A stretch of DNA of 6,101 nucleotides from Thiomonas sp. (GTDB lineage Bacteria > Pseudomonadota > Gammaproteobacteria > Burkholderiales > Burkholderiaceae_C): the NCBI GenBank assembly GCA_027451915.1, contig DAIDHU010000524.1:1-6101 (forward strand). Direction: 5' to 3'. Positions 1-5,304 of the stretch are shown here, in pieces. Each line of letters opens with the position of its first letter. The first letter of the stretch is position 1. The position numbers and the translations under genes were made by a program. The notes under the pieces are model-generated. The model made no database searches and was not told the DNA's origin. It saw nothing but the letters and a program-made list of their open reading frames with translations.

Positions 1-189
1 GATGCGCTCGAGCAGCTCATCCTGCGCGATGCGCTGTACCTCGCGCACGCGGTGCTGGCGCTGCACCTCGGCCATGCCGGCGGCGCGCGTGGATTCGCTG
101 ATCCACAGCATCAGCTCCTCGCCCTCGCGTTCGGCCAGCAGCGCCTGGTCGCGGCAGAAGGCGTAGGGCAGCGGGTAGCGTGCGGACAT
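1..189 (-). CDS. gspE: GspE, T2SS assembly ATPase, N-terminal fragment (cut by window edge)
   Basis: Partial gene: 63 codons are visible, beginning at the ATG whose complement is 187-189 and running off the left edge. The protein begins MSARYPLPYAFCRDQALLAE. The 'LPYAF-R---LL' pattern followed by a charged, helix-rich segment matches the N-terminal region of GspE, the cytoplasmic hexameric ATPase that powers pseudopilus assembly and docks on GspL through this end. The Walker A, Walker B and tetracysteine regions lie outside the window, so catalytic competence cannot be judged. The start is supported by GGAG six bases upstream and by the 16-base spacing from the gspD stop, which indicates co-transcription with gspD. 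The identification rests on a short stretch plus context. GspE is far more likely than a PilB-type ATPase because the preceding genes are gspK, L, M, N and D. Confidence 0.85.
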   Translation of the reverse strand, partial: MSARYPLPYAFCRDQALLAEREGEELMLWISESTRAAGMAEVQRQHRVREVQRIAQDELLERI

Positions 190-195
190 TGCCGG

Positions 196-199
196 CTCC
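196..199 (-). promoter_or_regulatory. Ribosome binding site of gspE
   Basis: GGAG on the minus strand, six bases before the gspE ATG, inside the 16-base gspD-gspE gap. It is the clearest Shine-Dalgarno in the window and settles the gspE start. Confidence 0.65.
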
Positions 200-205
200 G
201 GGGGC

Positions 206-2557
206 TCAGGGCTTGGCCGCGGGCGCCGCGGGCACCGGCGCCGGCGCGGGCGCGGGCTGATCCGTCGGGGCCAGGTCGGGCAGGATCGGGCCGGGCATCA
301 GGGGCAGCCCGAAGGAGTGCGGCAACTGCGCCCCGCGTTCGCTGGACTGCATGGCCGAGTAGTCGCGCCGGGACAGATCCTCCGCCTGGTCCGGCTTGCG
401 CACGATCACCGGGCGCAGGAACACCATGAGCTCGGTCTTCGCCGTCTGGTGGGTCTTCCCGCCGAACAGCAGGCCCAGCACCGGGATGTCCCCCAGGCCC
501 GGCACCTTGCTGTCGTTGGCGCTGACCTGGTTCTGCATCAGGCCGCCCAGCACGATGGTCTGGCCGTTGTTGACCAGCACCGTGGTCTGCAGCGAGCGGG
601 TGTTGGTGATGAAGGTGCCCGCCTGCGCCTGCTGGGCGGTGGGGGTCTGCACGGTGGAGTTCTCGGTGTAGACGTCGAGCTTGAGCACGTTGCCCGCGGT
701 GATCTGGGGCCGGATCTTCAGGATCAGGCCCACGTCCTGGCGGCTGTAGGTGGTGAAGGGGTTGCCGACCGAGTTGGTGTTGCCGGTGCTGGTGTAGGAG
801 CCCGTGGCGAAGGGCAGGTTCTCGCCCACCACGATGCGCGCCGTCTCGTTGTCCAGGGTCATCAGGTTGGGCTGGGACAGGATGTTGGCGTCGACGTTGG
901 ACTGCAGGAAGTTGGCCAGCAGGCCCAGGGTCGTGACCCCGGCGATGGTGTGCAGGATGCCGATGTTCAGGCCCTGCTCCGGTGCGATCGCGCCGCTGGC
1001 CAGCGCGGTTCCGGCGTTGCCGCTGGAGATGGCGGTCTGCAGCGCGATGATGTTGCTGCCGGTGTGATTGGCCGCGTTGCTGTAGTTGGTGCCGCCGAAC
1101 AGGGCGTTGTTGCCGCTGCCGCTGCCGGCGGCGCTTTGCCATTGCACGCCCAGTTGCGCGGCCTTGTTGGCGTTGACCTCGACGATCAGGGCCTGCACGT
1201 AGACCTCGGCGCGGGGCACGTCGAGCTTGGCGATCACCCCCTTGAGCTGGCGGTACACCGGCGCGGGCGCGTTGATGACCAGCGCGTTCATCGCGACATC
1301 CGCGTAGACCGAGCCGCCCTGGGGCAGCGCGACGGTCTGGTCCTCGGCGGCGGGGGCGAATTGCGGCTCGCTGCCTCCGCCGATGCCCGAACTGCCGCCG
1401 CCGCTGCTGCCCTGGCCCATGCCGCCCGCCAGGGGCGAGCCGTAGGAGGAACTCGTGCCGCCCGCGGTCGCGCTCGACAGGCTGCGGCTGGCTGCCTGCT
1501 GCAGCGAGCCTTCACTGCCCTGGCCCGAGGCCATGCTGCTCGCCAGCACCCCCTGCAGCACCTTGGCCAGCGAGGCGGCCGAGGCGTTGTGCAGGTAGAC
1601 CACATGGATGTCGTCGCCGTCGTCGGCGGCCGGGCGATCGAGCTTGTGGATCATCTGCTCGATCTGCATGAGCTGCACGCCGTTGCTGGCGCGCACGATC
1701 AGCGAGTTGCTGCTGGTGTCCGGGAGCACCACCGCGCGCATGCCCGAGGAGGTCGCTACGCCGCCCGTGTTCTGCACCGGCGCGCGCGCCGGAAGGCCGC
1801 GGGTGTTGTCCGAGGAGCTTTGCAGGGAGATCAGCTTGTCCAGGGTCGAGGCGAGCTCGGAGGCCACCGCGTAGTGCAGCGGCACCACGTCCACCTCGCT
1901 GCCCGTGGGGATGTCCAGGCCGGCGATGATGCGCGCCAGGCGCCGCAGGTTGTCCGCGTAGTCGGTGATCACCAGCGCGTTGCTGCCGGGGTCGACGTTG
2001 ATGGTGTTGTTGGGCGAGATCAGCGGGCGCAGCACCGGCAGCAGGTTGCTGGCGGCCTGGTTGCGCAGCTCGAACACCTGCGTGACCACCTGGTCGCCGC
2101 GCCCGGGGATGCGCGCGAGCTGGTTGCCCACGCCCACCGGCGTGGTCTGCAGGCGCGCGTCGGCCTCGGGCACGACCTTGAACACGCCGTCGTGCTCGAC
2201 CACCGCGTAGCCGGCCAGGCGCAGCTGGGTGAGCAGGGCCAGGTAGACCTGCTGTGGCGGCACGGGAGTCTTGAACTGCAGCGAGATGCGGCCCTTGACC
2301 CGCGGGTCGACGATGAAATTGCGCCCGGTGGCCGCGGCCACGGCCTGCACGGCACTGGAGATCTCGGCATTGACCAGGTCGATGGTCATGGGCGGTTGGG
2401 CGGCGCTCTCCTGCGCCTGGCGGGGGGCCGTGCGCGGCGCGGCGCCGGCCGGGGCGAGCGGCGCCAGGCTCAGGGCCGTGCAAAGCAGCCATGTCGTGGC
2501 GCCGCGGCCTCGGCGCAGCGCCGGACGGGTCATCCTGGGGATGGAATATGCGCTCAT
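206..2557 (-). CDS. gspD: GspD, T2SS outer-membrane secretin
   Basis: 783-residue secretin that forms the multimeric outer-membrane pore through which folded exoproteins leave the periplasm. A basic N-terminus and hydrophobic core (about residues 21-38) end at an AGAA|P-like signal peptidase I site near residue 40. There is no lipobox, so this is not a lipoprotein secretin. N0 spans about 55-130 (DLVNAEISSAVQAVAAATGR, then VKGRISL), N1 about 155-220, N2 about 222-310 and N3 about 316-445. N3 is interrupted by a Gly/Ser-rich stretch. The secretin C domain runs about 449-718 with EVYVQALIVEV, ANILSQPNLMTLDNETA, VPGLGDIPVLGLLFGG and ELMVFLRPVIV, all family hallmarks. A Pro/Ala-rich tail follows. 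Length is slightly above the usual 650-770. The ATG at 2557 has AGGGA nine bases upstream. A second ATG at codon 9 has no spaced Shine-Dalgarno, although a signal peptide would survive either start. The gene sits between gspN (51-base gap) and gspE (16-base gap). Confidence 0.97.
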   Translation of the reverse strand: MSAYSIPRMTRPALRRGRGATTWLLCTALSLAPLAPAGAAPRTAPRQAQESAAQPPMTIDLVNAEISSAVQAVAAATGRNFIVDPRVKGRISLQFKTPVPPQQVYLALLTQLRLAGYAVVEHDGVFKVVPEADARLQTTPVGVGNQLARIPGRGDQVVTQVFELRNQAASNLLPVLRPLISPNNTINVDPGSNALVITDYADNLRRLARIIAGLDIPTGSEVDVVPLHYAVASELASTLDKLISLQSSSDNTRGLPARAPVQNTGGVATSSGMRAVVLPDTSSNSLIVRASNGVQLMQIEQMIHKLDRPAADDGDDIHVVYLHNASAASLAKVLQGVLASSMASGQGSEGSLQQAASRSLSSATAGGTSSSYGSPLAGGMGQGSSGGGSSGIGGGSEPQFAPAAEDQTVALPQGGSVYADVAMNALVINAPAPVYRQLKGVIAKLDVPRAEVYVQALIVEVNANKAAQLGVQWQSAAGSGSGNNALFGGTNYSNAANHTGSNIIALQTAISSGNAGTALASGAIAPEQGLNIGILHTIAGVTTLGLLANFLQSNVDANILSQPNLMTLDNETARIVVGENLPFATGSYTSTGNTNSVGNPFTTYSRQDVGLILKIRPQITAGNVLKLDVYTENSTVQTPTAQQAQAGTFITNTRSLQTTVLVNNGQTIVLGGLMQNQVSANDSKVPGLGDIPVLGLLFGGKTHQTAKTELMVFLRPVIVRKPDQAEDLSRRDYSAMQSSERGAQLPHSFGLPLMPGPILPDLAPTDQPAPAPAPVPAAPAAKP
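209..263 (-). other. Pro/Ala-rich C-terminal tail of GspD
   Basis: The last 18 residues of GspD are almost only Pro and Ala (QPAPAPAPVPAAPAAKP). They follow a short post-barrel segment (RRDYSAMQSSERG, about 730-742) that resembles the conserved helix after the secretin barrel. The tail is presumably unstructured. It lies where enterobacterial secretins carry the pilotin-binding S domain, but no S-domain similarity is evident by eye. Confidence 0.7.
1364..1531 (-). other. Gly/Ser-rich low-complexity segment in the N3 domain of GspD
   Basis: Codons for about residues 343-398 of GspD, dominated by Ser, Gly, Ala and Gln, with runs such as GQGSSGGGSSGIGGGS. It separates the first half of N3 (HVVYLHNASAASLAKVLQGVL) from the second half (VYADVAMNALVINAPAPVY). 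Many GspD proteins carry a flexible Gly/Ser-rich loop at this place, so this is probably a disordered loop facing the secretin channel. I see no exact nucleotide tandem repeat underlying it. Confidence 0.8.
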
Positions 2558-2608
2558 GAAAGTGGGTCCCTATGGTTCACCGCTCAATGCTCTCGGCGCT
2601 CGGCGTCT
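2558..2608 (-). promoter_or_regulatory. gspN-gspD junction with gspD ribosome binding site
   Basis: 51 non-coding bases between the gspN stop and the gspD ATG. AGGGA at 2567-2571 is nine bases from the ATG and is the likely ribosome binding site. The gap also holds a perfect 7-base tandem duplication (CGCCGAG twice, 2592-2605). It also holds a possible 8-codon reading frame that starts with GTG at 2580 and ends in a TGA overlapping the gspD ATG. I see no convincing promoter or terminator, so gspD is probably transcribed with the genes before it. Confidence 0.4.
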
Positions 2609-3391
2609 TCACAGTCCGATGCGTACATGGTCGCCTTCCCGTCGCCCCAGGAGGCCCAGCAGCGTGGCCAGCGCCTGCTCACGCTGGGGGGCCGCGCGAG
2701 CGGTGCCCGAGAACTGCATGCGTTGACCGTTCCAGACGCCGTCGCCCGCGAGAATCAGGGCTCCCGACAGCGTGCTCAGGTGCAGGTCGGCGCTGGCGCC
2801 GCGCCCATCGACGTCCACCCGGTAGCTGCCCAGCGGCGACACCGTGCTCAGGCGCGAGCTCATGTCCAGCAGGTCGGCGCGCAGGCTTCCGCCGAGTTCC
2901 ATGCGTCCGGCCGCCGAGCGCAGGCGCAGGCCCTGCAGGCGCAGGTGCACCTGGCCCTGCGGAGCCAGGGTGTTCCAAGGCGTGCCCAGGCCCTCGAGCA
3001 GCGAGGCGGGGAAAGCGGCCAGCCACGGCGCGCCCTGTTGCGCGAGGGTCCAGCCGGCGAAGCCCGGCTCCAGGCGGGCGCGCAGGGCGCCGGAGGCCAG
3101 CGGTGGCCAGCGCAGGCGCAACTCGATCGCGCCGCGCCACAGGGAGCCGAATCCGATATTCCAGGACAGCATGCCGGGAAGGGTGCTCGCGTCGCGCCCC
3201 TGCGGCCCCGAGCTCAGCACCACCAGCGCCTTGCCGTCGTGCCAGGAGCCCTGGGTGTTGCCGAGCAGCACATGCCGTCCCGAAGCGCGCGCGACGGCAC
3301 CCGCCACCCAGCTGGCTGGCGCGTGGGCCAGCAGGGCCCACGCGCAGCCCAGCAGCAGCGCCGCGACATAGGGCCAGCGTCGCGAGCTCAT
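2609..3391 (-). CDS. gspN: GspN, T2SS inner-membrane protein N
   Basis: 260 residues, the normal size for the GspN (T2SSN) family. One N-terminal membrane segment (about 8-23, PYVAALLLGCAWALLA) anchors a periplasmic, beta-rich domain. Family signatures visible are NTQGSWHDGKALVVL near 45-59, LSWNIGFGSLWRGAIELRL near 75-93, VSPLGSYRVDVDGRG near 184-198, and a C-terminal FSGTARAAPQREQALATLLG ending in GRREGD. The start is the ATG at 3391, giving a four-base ATGA overlap with the gspM stop. The frame stays open a further 46 codons upstream, but that part overlaps gspM and reads as an Arg/Gly-rich shadow. GspN is present in only some T2SSs. Here it directly precedes the secretin gene, the same neighbourhood as xpsN-xpsD in Xanthomonas, where XpsN is reported to act like GspC. 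The role here is inferred. Confidence 0.93.
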   Translation of the reverse strand: MSSRRWPYVAALLLGCAWALLAHAPASWVAGAVARASGRHVLLGNTQGSWHDGKALVVLSSGPQGRDASTLPGMLSWNIGFGSLWRGAIELRLRWPPLASGALRARLEPGFAGWTLAQQGAPWLAAFPASLLEGLGTPWNTLAPQGQVHLRLQGLRLRSAAGRMELGGSLRADLLDMSSRLSTVSPLGSYRVDVDGRGASADLHLSTLSGALILAGDGVWNGQRMQFSGTARAAPQREQALATLLGLLGRREGDHVRIGL

Positions 3392-3963
3392 GGCGCCTGC
3401 CCCGGCGAGGTGTCGCCGCCGTTGCCCGAGTCCGCCTGGCGGGACTGCAGCTCCAGGCTGCCCGACAGACTGGTGGCGTCGGTGCCGCCGTCGAGCCGCA
3501 GCTTGGCCGAGGCGACCTGAGCCGCCCATTCCTGGCGGGCGGTGCGCGCGAATTCGGCCAGCTCGCTGGCCGGCAGATGCTGCACCTGCAGGGTCACGCT
3601 GCCTGGCAGGGATGCCGCCTGTGCCTGCGCGCCGTGGGCGCGCAACCAGCGCGTGGCGGCGGCTCCGAGATCGGCCGCCTGCGCGTGCACGGGGGCTTGC
3701 GCGGCCAGGCGCGCGAGTTCATCGGCCTGGCTGCGCGCGAGGGCGAGCTGCGCCTGCAGTTGCGCGATGCGTTGCGGCGCCCGCGCTTCGGTGCGCAGGG
3801 CCGGGCGCAGCAGCACCAGCCAGGCCAGCGCCACCGCGACAAAGCCCGCGGCCAGCAGCACCAGCCGGCGCTCGCGTCCGGACATGGCGCGCCAGCGCCC
3901 GACGAGCTCCGCGCTCAGGGTGGCAAGCGGGGCGCGAGCGCCGCGGCGGGGGGACAAGGCCAT
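3388..3963 (-). CDS. gspM: GspM, T2SS inner-membrane platform protein
   Basis: 191 residues. It has the GspM plan: a short cytoplasmic N-terminus with W-RAMSGRERR (about 24-33), one membrane helix at about 34-52 (LVLLAAGFVAVALAWLVLL), a likely coiled coil at about 63-90, and a periplasmic ferredoxin-like end (LPASELAEFARTARQEW, about 130-146, then a beta-strand pair). GspM pairs with GspL in the inner-membrane platform and contacts the pseudopilus. The chosen ATG at 3963 keeps the pre-membrane segment; the inner ATG at codon 27 would remove conserved residues. The nearest Shine-Dalgarno is AAGG ten bases upstream, which is weak. The start lies 18 bases after the gspL stop and the stop is overlapped by gspN. 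The C-terminal dozen residues are Gly/Ser/Asp-rich and probably disordered. Confidence 0.94.
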   Translation of the reverse strand: MALSPRRGARAPLATLSAELVGRWRAMSGRERRLVLLAAGFVAVALAWLVLLRPALRTEARAPQRIAQLQAQLALARSQADELARLAAQAPVHAQAADLGAAATRWLRAHGAQAQAASLPGSVTLQVQHLPASELAEFARTARQEWAAQVASAKLRLDGGTDATSLSGSLELQSRQADSGNGGDTSPGQAP

Positions 3964-3981
3964 GACGGGGGCGCCTTGGGT

Positions 3982-5145
3982 TCAATCCGATGCCGAGACC
4001 AGCAGCGAGCTGCCCTCGACGCTGCACGCGAGGCCCTGCTCCTGGCAGCGCTGCGAGGCGGCTGTCGCCTGCCCGGAGGCCAGGCGCAGGCTCAGGCGCC
4101 CGGGATGGAAATCCAGCGCCAGCGGGCGCGCGCCGGCGAGCAGCTGGGCGGCCCGGCCCATGAGCACCTCCAGGCCGTCGCTGGTCGGGGCGCCGGTGCG
4201 CTGGCGCGCCTGGTCGAGGGCGCGGCGCATCTGCACCCCGGGGTCGAGCACGGCCGGCGCTCCGGGAAGCGCCTGGGCCACGGTGGCCTGCAGTTGCAGC
4301 TCCAGCGCCGCCTGGTGCCGGCGCAGCTGCGCCGCGTGCAGGTTCAGGCCGATGAGCTCCAGCGCCGCCAGGGTGCCGGCCAGCCAGGCCACGCGGCGCC
4401 ATGCCGGGGTGGCCGCCTGCTCGCGCAGCAGGGTCCACGCGCGCTGCGCGGCGGCACGCGGAGCGAGCTCGAACTGGCGCAGGTCCCAGGCGGAATCGGC
4501 CGCGCGCGCCAGCCACTGGCTGCGCTCGCAGGGATGCTGCGCGGCGGCCGCGCCGAACCAGCGCGCGGCCAGGGGCTCCAGGCCCGGTTCCACGAGGATG
4601 CCCAGCGGCAGCTGCGGACAGGCGGCGCCTGGTTCCTGCTGCTGCAGGTGCAGCCACCCGGCCTCGCCCGCGGCATCGCGCCACAACAGGCGCACATGGC
4701 TGTCGTCCAGGCGCTGCAGGCAGGCCCAGCCGGGCTCGAGCAGCGCGGGCTCGGGCACCACCCGCCCCACCTCGCAGCCGGCCTGCTCCAGCAGCTCCAG
4801 CGACTGGCGCAAGGCCTCGCGTTCGCAGCAGGCGGCCCAGCGCAGGCTGCCGTCCGGCTCGCGCGGCGCGGCCGCCAGGTGCTGCAAGGCCACGTCGCCG
4901 AGCAGGCGGTCCTCGAGGGCGCCGGCCAGCGCGGCCTGCAGGCGCGCCGAGGGCATCGCCGGCAGTTGCAGGCCCAGCAGCGTGAGCTGCTCGGCGGGCC
5001 AGACGCCGACCACGGCCGCGGCCTTGGGCAGCAGCGCCGGCTGGGCCTCGCCGTGCTCGGTCGCGGAGCCTGCGGCGTCCACCCGCACATAGGGCACGGC
5101 GCCGGGCCGCTGGCCGACGGGAAGCTGAAGCACGAGGCGGGTCAT
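3982..5145 (-). CDS. gspL: GspL, T2SS platform protein that docks the GspE ATPase
   Basis: 387 residues, typical for GspL (about 380-420). The cytoplasmic actin-like part spans about 1-245 and includes ALEDRLLGD (76-84) and WDLRQFELAPR (220-230), the counterpart of the conserved 'N/D-L-x-Q' motif just before the membrane. One transmembrane helix lies at about 252-269 (VAWLAGTLAALELIGLNL). A coiled-coil stretch and a periplasmic ferredoxin-like domain follow to the end. GspL recruits GspE by its cytoplasmic part and binds GspM through the membrane and periplasmic parts. The ATG at 5145 is the first plausible start, since the open frame upstream to 5242 has no good start codon. No Shine-Dalgarno precedes it; the leader instead reads CCTCCTTACAATCCCCGCGC. 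The gene begins after a 159-base gap and so may have its own promoter. Confidence 0.95.
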   Translation of the reverse strand: MTRLVLQLPVGQRPGAVPYVRVDAAGSATEHGEAQPALLPKAAAVVGVWPAEQLTLLGLQLPAMPSARLQAALAGALEDRLLGDVALQHLAAAPREPDGSLRWAACCEREALRQSLELLEQAGCEVGRVVPEPALLEPGWACLQRLDDSHVRLLWRDAAGEAGWLHLQQQEPGAACPQLPLGILVEPGLEPLAARWFGAAAAQHPCERSQWLARAADSAWDLRQFELAPRAAAQRAWTLLREQAATPAWRRVAWLAGTLAALELIGLNLHAAQLRRHQAALELQLQATVAQALPGAPAVLDPGVQMRRALDQARQRTGAPTSDGLEVLMGRAAQLLAGARPLALDFHPGRLSLRLASGQATAASQRCQEQGLACSVEGSSLLVSASD

Positions 5146-5153
5146 GCGCGGGG

Positions 5154-5159
5154 ATTGTA
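5154..5159 (-). promoter_or_regulatory. Possible -10 element just upstream of gspL
   Basis: TACAAT on the minus strand, five of six matches to the sigma-70 -10 consensus, eight bases before the gspL ATG. If active it would start transcription almost at the ATG and give a nearly leaderless mRNA, which would fit the absence of a Shine-Dalgarno. No TTGACA-like -35 lies 16-18 bases upstream; the nearest partial match, AAGACA, is 22 bases away. Treat as tentative. Confidence 0.2.
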
Positions 5160-5227
5160 AGGAGGGGACCCGGGGTAACCGTGTCTTTCCCGAGGGCGCC
5201 CGGGGGATTGGCGCAACAAAGCCCGAG

Positions 5228-5249
5228 AATTCATGAAAGTTTCATGCAA
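5228..5249 (-). promoter_or_regulatory. Operator-like site: palindrome / PhoB-box-like direct repeat
   Basis: The minus strand holds CATGAAA-C-TTTCATG (5232-5246), a perfect inverted repeat of two 7-base arms around one base, in an AT-rich island within very GC-rich DNA. The same bases also read as two adjacent 11-base direct repeats, TTGCATGAAAC and TTTCATGAATT, identical at 8 of 11 positions. That layout, and the partial agreement with CTGTCATA..A.CTGTCA, is like a PhoB box. The position, between gspK and gspL on the side upstream of gspL, suits a transcription-factor site. Which regulator binds, if any, cannot be decided from the sequence. Confidence 0.35.
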
Positions 5250-5289
5250 TGTGTGTGAGCAGGACTTGTTCGCAAACGGGGTCGGGCGC

Positions 5290-5304
5290 GCCGGGCAGGC
5301 CGGC
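5290..5304 (-). other. Short GC hairpin immediately after gspK
   Basis: GCCGGCCTGCCCGGC on the minus strand can fold as a 5-bp stem (GCCGG/CCGGC) with a 5-base loop, starting directly after the gspK TGA. A GGCGCGCC palindrome overlaps its far end. No U-run follows (only GTTTG about 14 bases on), so it does not qualify as an intrinsic terminator. It could slow 3' decay or weakly attenuate readthrough. Confidence 0.25.

Noticed and set aside
1440..1540. Possible nucleotide tandem repeat beneath the Ser/Gly-rich stretch of gspD
   Set aside because: The protein is low-complexity but codons vary along it, and I see no periodic unit repeated exactly.
317..3520. 1067-codon open frame on the plus strand opposite gspD, gspN and part of gspM
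   Set aside because: It is in exact antisense codon phase with gspD and gspN. In GC-rich genes that avoid TTA, CTA and TCA codons, this frame stays open by default. Its product is a Gly/Arg/His/Gln-rich low-complexity string with no domain, while the minus strand encodes clear secretin and GspN motifs.
2572..5160. 862-codon open frame on the plus strand opposite gspN, gspM and gspL
   Set aside because: It is the antisense-phase shadow of gspM and gspL, extended across gspN. The composition is Arg/Gly/Gln-rich and carries no recognisable motif.
5285..5304. Intrinsic terminator after gspK
   Set aside because: The stem is only 5 bp and no run of U follows it; at most it is a weak hairpin.
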